Source of the DNA: Pseudomonas sp. 10S4 | GTDB lineage: Bacteria; Pseudomonadota; Gammaproteobacteria; Pseudomonadales; Pseudomonadaceae | Length of the DNA: 64,000 nt | Reading direction: 5' to 3' | NCBI RefSeq assembly: GCF_034344865.1 | Contig: NZ_CP133774.1 | Span: forward strand, 5,642,001-5,706,000 | Part shown: positions 37,391 to 47,217 of the stretch, in pieces | Layout: each line of letters opens with the position of its first letter | How positions within the stretch are numbered: the first letter of the stretch is position 1 | The notes under the pieces: model-generated | The model's database searches: none | Told to the model about the DNA's origin: nothing | What the model saw: only the letters and a program-made list of their open reading frames with translations | Made by a program: the position numbers and the translations under genes

Positions 37391-37431
37391 CTGTCCTTCT
37401 GCCCTCATTGGGTGCAGAAAAGGAGTGCACG

Positions 37432-38745
37432 ATGCAACCTTCTGTAAAAGCTCTGCTTGCCCTCACCTGCATGACCCTCAGTAGCGTCAGCCTCGGCGCT
37501 CAGACCCTGACCATCGCCACCGTCAACAACAGCGACATGATCCGCATGCAAAAGCTCTCGAAAACCTTCGAGGCCGAGCACCCGGACATCAAGCTCAATT
37601 GGGTGGTGCTCGAAGAAAACGTCCTGCGCCAACGCCTGACCACCGACATTGCGACCCAGGGCGGGCAGTTCGATGTGCTGACCATCGGCATGTACGAAGC
37701 TGCACTCTGGGGCGCCAAGGGTTGGCTGGAACCGATGAAAGACTTGCCAGCCAGCTACGCCCTCGACGACGTGTTCCCGTCGGTGCGCGAAGGCCTGTCG
37801 GTCAAGGGTTCGCTGTACGCCCTGCCGTTCTACGCTGAAAGCTCGATCACTTATTACCGTACTGACCTGTTCAAGGACGCCGGGCTGACCATGCCCGAGC
37901 ACCCGACCTGGACCCAGATCGGCGAATTCGCCAGCAAACTCACCAACAAAGATAAAGAACAGTACGGCATCTGCCTGCGCGGCAAGGCTGGCTGGGGCGA
38001 GAACATGGCGCTGATCACCACCCTGGCCAATGCCTATGGCGCGCGCTGGTTCGATGAGAAGTGGCAACCGGAATTCACCACGGGCCCCGAGTGGAAAAAC
38101 GCACTGAATTTCTACGTCAAGACCATGACCGATTCGGGCCCGCCCGGTGCTTCCAGCAACGGTTTCAACGAAAACCTGGCGCTGTTCAACAGCGGCAAGT
38201 GTGCGATCTGGGTCGATGCCAGCGTCGCCGGCTCGTTCGTCACCGACAAGACCCAAAGCAAGGTCAGCGACCACGTTGGCTTCACCTATGCACCGCACGA
38301 GACCACCGACAAGGGTTCGGCCTGGTTGTATTCCTGGGCGCTGGCGATTCCGACCAGTTCCAAGGCCAAGGACGCAGCGAAAACCTTCAGCGCCTGGGCC
38401 ACTTCCAAGGAATACGGTGCGCTGGTTGCGGAGAAGGACGGCATTGCCAACGTGCCGCCAGGTACGCGGGTTTCGACCTATAGCGATGCTTATATGAAAG
38501 CCGCGCCGTTCGCCAAAGTGACCCTCGAGTCGCTAAAAGCCGCCGACCCGAGCAAACCGACCCTCAAGCCTGTGCCGTATATCGGCATTCAGTTGGTGAC
38601 CATTCCTGAGTTCCAGGGCATCGGCACCCAGGTCGGCAAATCGTTCTCGGCAGCACTGATCGGCCAGACCACGGTCGACCAGGCCCTGGCCGCCGCCCAG
38701 CAAACCACCGAACGTGAGATGAAGCGCGCCGGTTATCCCAAGTAA
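37432..38745 (+). CDS. mtlE: MtlE, periplasmic polyol-binding protein
   Basis: A 437-residue extracellular solute-binding protein of ABC family 1. The signal peptide is residues 1-23 (ending SVSLGA), and the mature protein starts QTLTIATVNNSDM. Ligand-binding features such as FYAESSITYYRTDLFKDAG are typical of sugar/polyol binders. AAGGAG sits at the right distance before ATG 37432. First gene of mtlEFGKDYZ; it delivers mannitol, sorbitol or arabitol to MtlFGK. Confidence 0.94.
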   Translation: MQPSVKALLALTCMTLSSVSLGAQTLTIATVNNSDMIRMQKLSKTFEAEHPDIKLNWVVLEENVLRQRLTTDIATQGGQFDVLTIGMYEAALWGAKGWLEPMKDLPASYALDDVFPSVREGLSVKGSLYALPFYAESSITYYRTDLFKDAGLTMPEHPTWTQIGEFASKLTNKDKEQYGICLRGKAGWGENMALITTLANAYGARWFDEKWQPEFTTGPEWKNALNFYVKTMTDSGPPGASSNGFNENLALFNSGKCAIWVDASVAGSFVTDKTQSKVSDHVGFTYAPHETTDKGSAWLYSWALAIPTSSKAKDAAKTFSAWATSKEYGALVAEKDGIANVPPGTRVSTYSDAYMKAAPFAKVTLESLKAADPSKPTLKPVPYIGIQLVTIPEFQGIGTQVGKSFSAALIGQTTVDQALAAAQQTTEREMKRAGYPK

Positions 38746-38770
38746 TCGGTGCAACCAATGTGGGGGCCGC

Positions 38771-38871
38771 TTTTGTGGCGAGGGAGCTTGCTCCCGCTCG
38801 ACGGCGAAGCAGTCGCAAAGCTTTTGGGGCCGCTTCACGCCCCAGCGGGAGCAAGCTCCCTCGCCACAAAA
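38771..38871. repeat. Inverted-pair intergenic element between mtlE and mtlF
   Basis: TTTTGTGGCGAGGGAGCTTG and its complement at the other end, with inner GGCCGCTTCACGCC. A stem-loop after the binding-protein gene often stabilises its upstream mRNA, so MtlE may be made in excess over the membrane parts. Confidence 0.75.
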
Positions 38872-38926
38872 GCCTTGCTCCTACAGTTGATCTTCATCTG
38901 CCTGTTCCCAATCGGTTCTGATCGCC

Positions 38927-39853
38927 ATGAATATTTCAACTGCCAAAGCTCATATGGAAGTTCCCCAACCGGTGCGTAAAAGCCGGTTGGCCAATCCCGG
39001 CTGGTTTCTCGTCACGCCTTCAGTGGCCATGTTGCTGCTGTGGATGATCGTGCCGCTGGGCATGACCCTCTACTTCTCGGTGATCCGCTACAACCTGCTC
39101 AACCCCGGCGAGAACGAGTTTGTCGGGCTGGACAACTTCACCTACTTCCTGACCGATTCGGGCTTCCTGCCCGGCGCCACCAACACGTTGCTGCTGGTGG
39201 GCAGTGTGCTGCTGATCAGCGTGGTGTTCGGCGTGTTGATCAGTGCGTTGCTGGAGGCCAGTGAGTTTCTCGGTCGCGGCATCGTGCGGGTCATGTTGAT
39301 CTCGCCGTTCTTCATCATGCCCACCGTCGGTGCGCTGATCTGGAAAAACCTGATTTTCCACCCGGTGTCGGGGATTCTCGCCTACGTCTGGAAGCTGTTC
39401 GGCGCGCAACCGGTGGACTGGCTGGCCCACTACCCGCTGCTGTCGATCATCATCATTGTCTCGTGGCAATGGCTGCCCTTCGCGATCCTGATCCTGATGA
39501 CGGCCATGCAGTCCCTCGACCAGGAACAGAAAGAAGCCGCACGCCTGGACGGTGCCGGTCCGATCGCGATCTTCTGGCACCTGACCTTGCCGCACCTGGC
39601 GCGGCCGATTGCGGTGGTGGTGATGATCGAAACCATCTTCCTGCTCTCGGTGTTCGCCGAAATCTTCACCACTACCAACGGTGGCCCCGGCTATGCCTCG
39701 ACCAACCTCGCCTACCTGATCTACAACCAGGCGTTGGTGCAGTTTGACGTCGGCATGGCGTCCGCCGGTGGATTGATCGCGGTGGTGATTGCCAACGTCG
39801 CGGCCATCGTGCTGGTGCGCATGATCGGCAAAAACCTGACAGACAAAGCCTGA
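38927..39853 (+). CDS. mtlF: MtlF, ABC polyol permease subunit
   Basis: A 308-residue inner-membrane permease with six helices (first about 30-50, WFLVTPSVAMLLLWMIVPLG). The cytoplasmic EAA loop that docks the ATPase is visible as EAARLDGAGPIAIFWHLTLP. It pairs with MtlG. ATG 38927 is used; ATG 38954 is a possible internal start. Confidence 0.92.
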   Translation: MNISTAKAHMEVPQPVRKSRLANPGWFLVTPSVAMLLLWMIVPLGMTLYFSVIRYNLLNPGENEFVGLDNFTYFLTDSGFLPGATNTLLLVGSVLLISVVFGVLISALLEASEFLGRGIVRVMLISPFFIMPTVGALIWKNLIFHPVSGILAYVWKLFGAQPVDWLAHYPLLSIIIIVSWQWLPFAILILMTAMQSLDQEQKEAARLDGAGPIAIFWHLTLPHLARPIAVVVMIETIFLLSVFAEIFTTTNGGPGYASTNLAYLIYNQALVQFDVGMASAGGLIAVVIANVAAIVLVRMIGKNLTDKA

Positions 39854-39863
39854 GGCCTGCGCC

Positions 39864-40694
39864 ATGACTCTTCAACAATCCCGCCGTCTGCAAAGCCTGC
39901 TGCTCGGCACCCTGGCCTGGGCCATCGCGATCCTGATCTTCTTCCCGATCTTCTGGATGGTACTGACCAGTTTCAAAACCGAAATCGATGCCTTCGCCAC
40001 GCCGCCGCAGTTCATCTTCACGCCGACGCTGGAGAACTACCTGCACATCAATGAGCGCAGCGATTACTTCAGCTTCGCCTGGAACTCGGTGGTGATTTCG
40101 TTCAGCGCCACGGCTCTGTGCCTGCTGATCGCGGTGCCGGCGGCCTACTCCATGGCGTTCTACGAAACCAAGCGCACCAAAGGCACGTTGCTGTGGATGC
40201 TCTCCACCAAAATGTTGCCACCGGTGGGCGTGTTGATGCCGATCTACCTGCTGGCCAAGAGTTTCGGCCTGCTCGATACACGCATTGCCTTGATCGTCAT
40301 TTACACGCTGATCAACCTGCCGATTGTGGTCTGGATGATTTACACCTACTTCAAGGACATCCCGAAAGACATCCTCGAAGCCGCACGCCTCGACGGTGCA
40401 ACGCTGTGGCAGGAAATGGTCCGGGTGCTACTGCCAATCGCCAAGGGCGGCCTGGCCTCCACCGTATTGCTGTCACTGATCCTGTGCTGGAACGAAGCGT
40501 TCTGGTCCTTGAACCTGACCTCATCGAAAGCCGCGCCACTGACCGCGTTGATCGCCTCGTACTCAAGCCCCGAAGGTCTGTTCTGGGCCAAGTTGTCGGC
40601 CGTGTCGACGCTGGCCTGCGCACCGATCCTGATCTTCGGCTGGATCAGCCAGAAACAGCTGGTTCGCGGCCTGTCGTTTGGGGCCGTGAAATGA
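39864..40694 (+). CDS. mtlG: MtlG, ABC polyol permease subunit
   Basis: A 276-residue second permease of the MalG type: six helices, FPIFWMVLTSFKTEIDAFAT near the start, and EAA loop LEAARLDGATLWQEMVRVLL. It starts ten bases after mtlF and forms the channel with MtlF. Confidence 0.92.
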   Translation: MTLQQSRRLQSLLLGTLAWAIAILIFFPIFWMVLTSFKTEIDAFATPPQFIFTPTLENYLHINERSDYFSFAWNSVVISFSATALCLLIAVPAAYSMAFYETKRTKGTLLWMLSTKMLPPVGVLMPIYLLAKSFGLLDTRIALIVIYTLINLPIVVWMIYTYFKDIPKDILEAARLDGATLWQEMVRVLLPIAKGGLASTVLLSLILCWNEAFWSLNLTSSKAAPLTALIASYSSPEGLFWAKLSAVSTLACAPILIFGWISQKQLVRGLSFGAVK

Positions 40695-40702
40695 ATCAAA
40701 AG

Positions 40703-40791
40703 CAAAAGATCGCAGCCTTCGGCAGCTCCTACAAAGAGCTCAGGGTTCACGCGATCTCCGTGTAGGAGCTGGCGCAGCCTGCGATCTTTTG
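40703..40791. repeat. REP-like inverted pair between mtlG and mtlK
   Basis: CAAAAGATCGCAG with its complement, inner arms AGCTCCTAC/GTAGGAGCT; fourth member of this family in the window. Confidence 0.75.
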
Positions 40792-40840
40792 ATCTTAAAG
40801 GCGCGCCCAACTGAATAACTAAAAGCGGAGGCCCATCATC

Positions 40841-41944
40841 ATGGCCAACCTGAAAATCAAGAATCTGCAAAAAGGCTTCGAAGGCTTCTCCATCATCAAA
40901 GGCATCGACCTTGAAGTGAATGACAAAGAATTCGTAGTGTTCGTCGGCCCGTCGGGCTGCGGTAAATCAACGCTGCTGCGGCTGATCGCCGGCCTTGAAG
41001 AAGTCAGCGGCGGCACCATCGAACTCGATGGCCGCGACATCACCGAAGTCAGTCCGGCCAAGCGTGACCTGGCAATGGTGTTCCAGACCTACGCCCTGTA
41101 CCCACACATGACCGTGAAAAAGAACATGTCGTTTGCCCTCGACCTGGCCGGTGTTCCGAAGGCCGAAGTCGAGAAGAAAGTCGGCGAAGCAGCACGCATC
41201 CTCGAACTCGGGCCGATGCTTGAGCGCAAGCCGAAACAGCTGTCCGGCGGCCAGCGTCAGCGCGTGGCGATCGGCCGGGCGATTGTACGCAACCCGAAAA
41301 TTTTCCTGTTCGACGAACCGCTGTCCAACCTCGACGCCGCCCTGCGTGTGCAGATGCGCCTGGAACTGTTGCGCCTGCACAAAGAACTGAAAGCCACCAT
41401 GATCTACGTGACCCACGACCAGGTCGAAGCGATGACCATGGCCGACAAAGTCGTGGTACTCAATGGCGGCAAAATCGAGCAGGTCGGCTCGCCGCTGGAC
41501 TTGTATCACCAGCCAGCCAACCTGTTTGTCGCCGGGTTCCTTGGCACGCCGAAAATGGGCTTCCTCAAGGGCAAAGTCACCCGCGTCGAAAGCCAGAACG
41601 TTGAAGTGCTCCTGGACGCCGGCACCCGCATCACGCTGCCGCTAAGCGGTGCCAACCTGAGTGTCGGCGGAGCGGTGACCCTGGGAATTCGCCCGGAACA
41701 CCTGAACCTGGCGCAAACCGGCGACTGCACCTTGCAAGTTACCGCCGACGTCAGTGAACGACTGGGCAGCGACACCTTCTGCCACGTTGTGACCTCGTCC
41801 GGCGAAGCCCTGACCATGCGCGTTCGCGGTGACCTGGCCAGCCGTTATGGCGAGGCGCTAAGCCTGCACCTGGACGCTGAACACTGCCATTTATTCGATG
41901 CCGACGGCGTGGCGCTGACCCGCCCGTTGCGCGCTGCAGCCTGA
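40841..41944 (+). CDS. mtlK: MtlK, ABC polyol transporter ATPase
   Basis: A 367-residue MalK-type ATPase. Walker [10 protein letters not shown] (36-44), Q loop in [13 protein letters not shown], signature LSGGQRQR (about 134-141), Walker B IFLFDEP, and H loop YVTHDQ are all intact. The C-terminal TOBE/OB regulatory part spans about 240-360. It powers uptake through MtlFG. Confidence 0.95.
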   Translation: MANLKIKNLQKGFEGFSIIKGIDLEVNDKEFVVFVGPSGCGKSTLLRLIAGLEEVSGGTIELDGRDITEVSPAKRDLAMVFQTYALYPHMTVKKNMSFALDLAGVPKAEVEKKVGEAARILELGPMLERKPKQLSGGQRQRVAIGRAIVRNPKIFLFDEPLSNLDAALRVQMRLELLRLHKELKATMIYVTHDQVEAMTMADKVVVLNGGKIEQVGSPLDLYHQPANLFVAGFLGTPKMGFLKGKVTRVESQNVEVLLDAGTRITLPLSGANLSVGGAVTLGIRPEHLNLAQTGDCTLQVTADVSERLGSDTFCHVVTSSGEALTMRVRGDLASRYGEALSLHLDAEHCHLFDADGVALTRPLRAAA

Positions 41945-41956
41945 CGAGACTATGCG

Positions 41957-43429
41957 ATGAAACTGAATAAACAGAACCTCAATCGCCTCGCCCCCGAGGT
42001 GGCCCTGCCCGCCTACGCCCTGAGCGACACGCGCCAAGGCATTGCCCACATCGGCGTCGGCGGTTTCCATCGGGCGCATCAGGCGTATTACACCGATGCG
42101 TTGATGAATACCGGCGAAGGCCTGGACTGGGCGATCTGCGGGGTCGGCCTGCGCGCCGAAGACCGCCGCGCCCGGGACGATTTGAAGGAACAGGATTACC
42201 TGTTCACCTTGTTTGAACTGGGCGACAACGACGACGCCGAAGTCCGGGTGATCGGCTCGATACGCGACATGTTGCTGGCTGAAGACGGCGCCGAAGCGTT
42301 GATCGACAAACTCGCCAACCCCGAGATCCGCATCGTCTCGCTGACCATCACCGAGGGTGGCTACTGCATCGACGACAGCAACGGCGAGTTCATGGCCCAC
42401 CTGCCGCTGATCCAGCACGACCTGGCGAACCCGAATGCACCGAAAACCGTGTTCGGTTTTCTCTGTGCGGCGCTGGCCAAACGGCGCGCTGCCGGTACGC
42501 CAGCGTTCACGCTGATGTCCTGCGATAACCTGCCGCACAACGGCGCGGTCACCCGCAAGGCATTGCTGGCCTTCGCCGCCCTGCGCGATGCCGACTTGCG
42601 GGAATGGATCGACCAGAACGTGAGTTTCCCCAATGCCATGGTCGATCGCATCACGCCGATGACCAGCACTGAACACAAACTGCAATTGCACGACAAACAT
42701 GCGGTCGACGATGCCTGGCCGGTGGTTTGCGAACCGTTTGTGCAGTGGGTGCTGGAAGACAAGTTCGTCAACGGTCGCCCTGCCTGGGAAAAGGTTGGCG
42801 TGCAGTTCACCAACGACGTCACGCCTTACGAAGAGATGAAGATCAAACTGCTGAACGGCAGCCACCTGGCCCTGACGTATCTGGGGTTTTTGAAGGGTTA
42901 CCGCTTCGTTCACGAGACCATGAATGACCCGCTGTTCGTGCGCTACATGCGGGCTTATATGGACCTGGACGTCACGCCGCAACTGGCGCCGGTGCCGGGG
43001 ATTGATCTGACCGACTACAAGAACACTCTGGTGGCGCGTTTCTCCAATCAGGCGATTGCCGATCAACTGGAGCGCGTGTGCTCGGACGGCTCGTCGAAGT
43101 TTCCGAAATTCACCGTGCCGACGCTTAACCGCTTGATTGCCGACGGTCAGGAGACCAAGCGTGCAGCGTTGGTGGTGGCGGCTTGGGCGTTGTACTTGAA
43201 GGGGGTGGATGAGAATGGCGATACCTATTCGATTCCGGATCCACGGGCGGCGTTCTGTCAGGCGCTGGTGGCCGATGACGCGTTGATCACTCAGCGGTTG
43301 CTGGAGGTTGAGGAGATCTTTGGCACCGCGATCCCGCGTTCGCCAGAGTTTGTGACAGCGTTTGAGTGGTGCTGCAACAGCTTGCGAGAGGTTGGGGTAA
43401 CGCGGACGTTGGAGCGGGTGTTGGCGTAA
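41957..43429 (+). CDS. mtlD: MtlD, mannitol 2-dehydrogenase
   Basis: A 490-residue long-chain polyol dehydrogenase converting mannitol to fructose with NAD+ (and arabitol or sorbitol to their ketoses). The nucleotide-binding motif is HIGVGGFHRAHQAYY (about 31-45), and the catalytic block is KIKLLNGSHLAL, with Lys, Asn and His of the family. It starts 12 bases after mtlK. Confidence 0.95.
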   Translation: MKLNKQNLNRLAPEVALPAYALSDTRQGIAHIGVGGFHRAHQAYYTDALMNTGEGLDWAICGVGLRAEDRRARDDLKEQDYLFTLFELGDNDDAEVRVIGSIRDMLLAEDGAEALIDKLANPEIRIVSLTITEGGYCIDDSNGEFMAHLPLIQHDLANPNAPKTVFGFLCAALAKRRAAGTPAFTLMSCDNLPHNGAVTRKALLAFAALRDADLREWIDQNVSFPNAMVDRITPMTSTEHKLQLHDKHAVDDAWPVVCEPFVQWVLEDKFVNGRPAWEKVGVQFTNDVTPYEEMKIKLLNGSHLALTYLGFLKGYRFVHETMNDPLFVRYMRAYMDLDVTPQLAPVPGIDLTDYKNTLVARFSNQAIADQLERVCSDGSSKFPKFTVPTLNRLIADGQETKRAALVVAAWALYLKGVDENGDTYSIPDPRAAFCQALVADDALITQRLLEVEEIFGTAIPRSPEFVTAFEWCCNSLREVGVTRTLERVLA

Positions 43430-43454
43430 GTGCGGCGGTGAGTCTACTGCCGTC

Positions 43455-43546
43455 TTCGCGAGCAAGCCCGCTCCCACAGTGATCGTCGTCGTACACAAAA
43501 CTTGTGTTCACTAAAAATCCCCTGTGGGAGCGGGCTTGCCCGCGAA
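43455..43546. repeat. REP-like inverted pair between mtlD and mtlY
   Basis: TTCGCGAGCAAGCCCGCTCC and its near complement (GGAGCGGGCTTGCCCGCGAA). This is a different family from the AAAAGATCGCAG pairs, shared with 46055-46147 and 46930-47018. Confidence 0.75.
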
Positions 43547-43586
43547 TGGCTTCACCAAGATCGACCTGACACACCAAGGATCTACC

Positions 43587-45083
43587 ATGGCAAACCAACA
43601 ATTATTCCTGGGCATCGACTGCGGCACCCAAGGCACCAAAGCCATCATCCTCGACGCCGTCAGCGGTCAGGTGCTGGGCCAGGGCGCCGCGGCCCACACG
43701 CTCATCAGCGGTGCCAATGGTCGCCGCGAGCAAGACACCAATCAATGGCTGGAAGCCTTCACCCTAGCGACCCGCCGTGCCCTGCTCGCCGCCAACGTCG
43801 ACGGCCAGGACATCCTCGGCATTGGCGTCTCGGGCCAGCAACACGGGCTGGTGCTGCTCGACGACCAAGGCCAGGTCCTGCGCCCGGCCAAGCTCTGGTG
43901 CGACACCGAATCCACCGCGGAAAACGATCGTCTACTCGCCCATCTCGGCGGCGAAAAAGGCTCGTTGGAACGCCTCGGCATTGTCATCGCGCCCGGCTAC
44001 ACCGTGTCAAAACTGCTGTGGACCAAAGAACAACACCCACAGATCTTTGCCCGGATCGCCCGAATCCTGCTGCCCCACGATTTCCTCAATTATTGGCTGA
44101 CCGGCCGCAGTTGCAGTGAATACGGTGACGCCTCGGGCACCGGTTATTTCAACGTGCGCACCCGCCAATGGGACTTGCAGATACTGCGGGACATCGACCC
44201 GACCGGCCGGCTGCAAGCGGCACTGCCGGAGCTAATCGACGCCCATCAAGCCGTCGGCACAATCCTGCCTAGCATCGCCGAGCACTTGGGCATCAACCCG
44301 CAAGCACTGGTCTCCAGTGGCGGCGGCGACAACATGATGGGCGCCATCGGCACCGGCAACATCCAGCCCGGCGCGATCACCATGAGCCTCGGCTCCTCCG
44401 GCACGGTTTACGCCTATGCCGAACAGCCCAAGGTCAGCCCGGACGCGTCGGTCGCGACGTTCTGCTCCTCCAGTGGCGGCTGGTTGCCGTTGATCTGCAC
44501 CATGAACCTGACCAATGCCTCCGGGGTTATCCGCGACCTGTTCGCGCTGGACATCGAACAGTTCAACGATCTGGTTGCCCAGGCGCCCATCGGTGCGGAA
44601 GGCGTCAGCATGCTGCCGTTCCTCAACGGCGAACGCGTCCCCGCCCTGCCCCACGCCACCGGCAGCCTGCTGGGCCTGACGATGACCAACCTGACCCAGG
44701 CCAACTTGTGCCGGGCCGTGGTCGAAGGCACGACCTTCGGTTTGCGTTATGGGCTGGACCTATTGCGTCAGAATGGCTTACAAAGCCGCAGCATTTGTTT
44801 GATCGGCGGCGGCTCGAAAAGTCCGGTGTGGCGGCAGATCGTCGCCGATATCATGAACACCCCGGTCATCTGCACCGAACAAAGCGAAGCCGCCGCCCTC
44901 GGCGCGGCGATTCAAGCGGCGTGGTGCAAGTCCTGGTCTAACGGCCACGAAAGCACGCTGGCAGATTTGTGCGAGCGCTGCGTGAAACTCGACATGGCCA
45001 GCGAAACCCTGCCGATCGCCGAGAATGTGGCGGCCGCTCAGCAGGCCTACGAACGCTATCAACAGCATGTCGCAACCCTTTAA
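43587..45083 (+). CDS. mtlY: MtlY, xylulokinase
   Basis: A 498-residue FGGY carbohydrate kinase. The phosphate-1 loop LGIDCGTQGTKAIIL, the substrate region GVSGQQHGLVLLD and the ATP-binding IGGGSKSPVWRQI are typical of xylulokinase. It phosphorylates the xylulose made from arabitol by MtlD. ATG 43587 has AAGGA upstream; the frame is open to 43524 inside the repeat, which is not used. Confidence 0.93.
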   Translation: MANQQLFLGIDCGTQGTKAIILDAVSGQVLGQGAAAHTLISGANGRREQDTNQWLEAFTLATRRALLAANVDGQDILGIGVSGQQHGLVLLDDQGQVLRPAKLWCDTESTAENDRLLAHLGGEKGSLERLGIVIAPGYTVSKLLWTKEQHPQIFARIARILLPHDFLNYWLTGRSCSEYGDASGTGYFNVRTRQWDLQILRDIDPTGRLQAALPELIDAHQAVGTILPSIAEHLGINPQALVSSGGGDNMMGAIGTGNIQPGAITMSLGSSGTVYAYAEQPKVSPDASVATFCSSSGGWLPLICTMNLTNASGVIRDLFALDIEQFNDLVAQAPIGAEGVSMLPFLNGERVPALPHATGSLLGLTMTNLTQANLCRAVVEGTTFGLRYGLDLLRQNGLQSRSICLIGGGSKSPVWRQIVADIMNTPVICTEQSEAAALGAAIQAAWCKSWSNGHESTLADLCERCVKLDMASETLPIAENVAAAQQAYERYQQHVATL

Positions 45084-45096
45084 AGAGCGAACAATT

Positions 45097-46041
45097 ATGT
45101 ATCTGGTGTGTGGTGAAGCGCTGTTCGATTTCTTCAGCGAAGACGATGCCAGTGGTCTGGCTTCAAAAGTGAATTTCAAGGCGATTGCCGGCGGCTCGCC
45201 GTTCAACGTGGCGGTGGGTTTGCGCCGATTGGGCGTGGACGCGGCGCTGTTTGCCGGGCTGTCCACCGACTACCTCGGCCGTCGCTTGCAGCAAGTATTG
45301 CAGGATGAAGGCGTACGCCCGGACTACCTGGTGGATTTCGCCGCACCGACGACGCTGGCGATGGTCGCGGTCGGCGCCAATGGCTCGCCTCACTACAGCT
45401 TCCGCGGTGAAGGCTGCGCGGATCGGCAGTTGCGCCTGGAGCATCTGCCGGAACTGGGACCTGAAGTGCGCGGTTTGCACATCGGCTCTTACTCGCTCGT
45501 GGTGCAGCCGATTGCCGAGACGCTGCTGACGTTGGTCCAGCGCGAAAGTGGTAAACGCCTGATCAGTCTTGATCCCAACGTACGCCTGAATCCCGAACCG
45601 AACATCCTCCTGTGGCGGGAACGGATCGCGGAACTGGTGGAGTTGGCCGACCTGATCAAAGTCAGCGATGAAGACTTGAGCCTGTTGTACCCCGAGCAAG
45701 ATCCACAACGGGTGATCGAAGGCTGGCTCCAGCATCGTTGCCAACTGGTGTTCCTGACCCGTGGCGGCGAAGGCGCGACTGTCTTCAGCCGTGCCCATGG
45801 TTCGTGGTCGGTGCCGGCGTGTTCGGTGAAGATTGCCGACACCGTGGGCGCCGGCGATACTTTTCAGGCAGCGCTGATTACCTGGTTGACCGAGCAGCAA
45901 CTGGATTCGGTGGACGGTGTGCAACGGCTGAGCCGTGAGCAGATTGATGCGATGCTCAAGTTTGCAGTGCAAGCGGCGGCGTTGACGTGCAGCAAGACCG
46001 GGCCGGATTTGCCGTATCGGCAGCAGTTGGATTTGCGCTGA
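45097..46041 (+). CDS. mtlZ: MtlZ, fructokinase (PfkB family)
   Basis: A 314-residue ribokinase/PfkB-fold sugar kinase. It begins YLVCGEALFDFFSED; the substrate block is GGSPFNVAVGLRRLG, and the ATP/anion-hole block with catalytic Asp is DTVGAGDTFQAAL near the end. It phosphorylates fructose produced by MtlD. It starts 13 bases after mtlY and is the last gene of the operon. Confidence 0.94.
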   Translation: MYLVCGEALFDFFSEDDASGLASKVNFKAIAGGSPFNVAVGLRRLGVDAALFAGLSTDYLGRRLQQVLQDEGVRPDYLVDFAAPTTLAMVAVGANGSPHYSFRGEGCADRQLRLEHLPELGPEVRGLHIGSYSLVVQPIAETLLTLVQRESGKRLISLDPNVRLNPEPNILLWRERIAELVELADLIKVSDEDLSLLYPEQDPQRVIEGWLQHRCQLVFLTRGGEGATVFSRAHGSWSVPACSVKIADTVGAGDTFQAALITWLTEQQLDSVDGVQRLSREQIDAMLKFAVQAAALTCSKTGPDLPYRQQLDLR

Positions 46042-46054
46042 TCCTGAGGGCCCC

Positions 46055-46147
46055 ATCGCGAGCAAGCTCGCTCCCACATTGGATCGTTGCCGAACACCAA
46101 ACCGGTGTTCGCATAAGATCTACTGTGGGAGCGAGCTTGCTCGCGAT
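46055..46147. repeat. REP-like inverted pair after mtlZ
   Basis: ATCGCGAGCAAGCTCGCTCC and the complement arm ending CTCGCGAT. It probably marks the end of the mtl operon. Confidence 0.75.
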
Positions 46148-46248
46148 AGCGGTCGACCCCACACCGCCAATCTCACATTCCCTCCCCGTCCGCGCATCGA
46201 GTGCGTAAACTATCGCCCTTTTTATGCGCATGACAGGAAGATGGGCTT

Positions 46249-46869
46249 TTGAACTCAAGGCAGACGGCTGGACTTTTGTTACTCACGACATTGCTGGCCG
46301 GTTGCAGCACCTCACCACCTCGCTCCCCCAACGATATCTGCGATATCTTCCGGGAAAAGAGCGACTGGTACGACGCCGCGCAAGTCACGCAAAAACGCTG
46401 GGGCGTGCCGATCCAGGTGCCCTTCGCGATCATGTATCAAGAGTCCGGCTATCGTCACGACGCCAAGACGCCGCGCAAATACCTGCTCTGGATAATCCCG
46501 TGGGGCCGGGTGTCGACGGCATCGGGCTATGCCCAGGCCAAGGATGAGGTTTGGTCCGACTATCAAAAAAGTACCGGCCGAGGCGGCGCCAACCGCGAGA
46601 AATTCGATGACGCCATCGACTTCGTCGGCTGGTACATGGACAAAACCACGTCAATCAACGGCGTATACAAATACGACGCCTTCGGGCAATACCTCAACTA
46701 CCACGAAGGATGGGGCGGGTATCGTCAGAAAACCTTCGCCAGCAAAGCCTGGTTGGTGGCCACGGCCGGCAAGGTTCAGGGCCGATCCGATATGTATGCG
46801 CAGCAGTACGCCGGGTGCAAGAACGATCTGAATCGGGGATTCTGGAGTCGGTTTTGGCATTGGCTTTGA
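46249..46869 (+). CDS. Lytic-transglycosylase-like (SLT) lipoprotein
   Basis: A 206-residue lipoprotein: signal LLLLTTLLAGC with Cys19, then an SLT-type fold with the likely catalytic Glu65 in AIMYQESGYR and YAQAKDEVWSDY. It probably cleaves or binds peptidoglycan at the outer membrane. TTG 46249 is the start because AGGAAGATGGGCTT precedes it; no ATG is available. It stands between the mtl operon and the first T6SS island; a link to T6SS is not shown. Confidence 0.82.
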   Translation: MNSRQTAGLLLLTTLLAGCSTSPPRSPNDICDIFREKSDWYDAAQVTQKRWGVPIQVPFAIMYQESGYRHDAKTPRKYLLWIIPWGRVSTASGYAQAKDEVWSDYQKSTGRGGANREKFDDAIDFVGWYMDKTTSINGVYKYDAFGQYLNYHEGWGGYRQKTFASKAWLVATAGKVQGRSDMYAQQYAGCKNDLNRGFWSRFWHWL

Positions 46870-46929
46870 GTGACTGACGACAACGCTCTGCAGCAGTGAT
46901 CGCAAGTTGGGTGAGCAACACAGATCAAA

Positions 46930-47018
46930 TGTGGGAGCGAGCTTGCTCTCGATAGCGGTCTTCCTGGCACATCGATGTTGAATGTGCTGCCGCCATCGCG
47001 AGCAGGCTCGCTCCCACA
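46930..47018. repeat. REP-like inverted pair upstream of the first vgrG island
   Basis: TGTGGGAGCGAGCTTGCTC and its complement near 47000-47018; same family as 46055-46147. The rest of 46870-47217 has no gene I can support. Confidence 0.7.
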
Positions 47019-47217
47019 GGGGATTTGTGGGCTAAGCGTTTAGCCGCCGCGAACGGGTCGAAGGCGCACGTTAGTCTGAAAATGACTGTTAGTTCTTGAG
47101 TGAAATCGTCGTCCAGCGCCCCCTGACCCTGGCAGCATGCGGCTCAACTCCCCGTCTTCATTGGCCAGAACCCTGCACTTAGGGGTTTTCCCTATGCCCT
47201 AAGCACTCCACGCCTGG

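Noticed and set aside
41891..43498. A 535-codon frame antisense to mtlD
   Set aside because: Shadow of a complete mtlD; no start signal and no family character.
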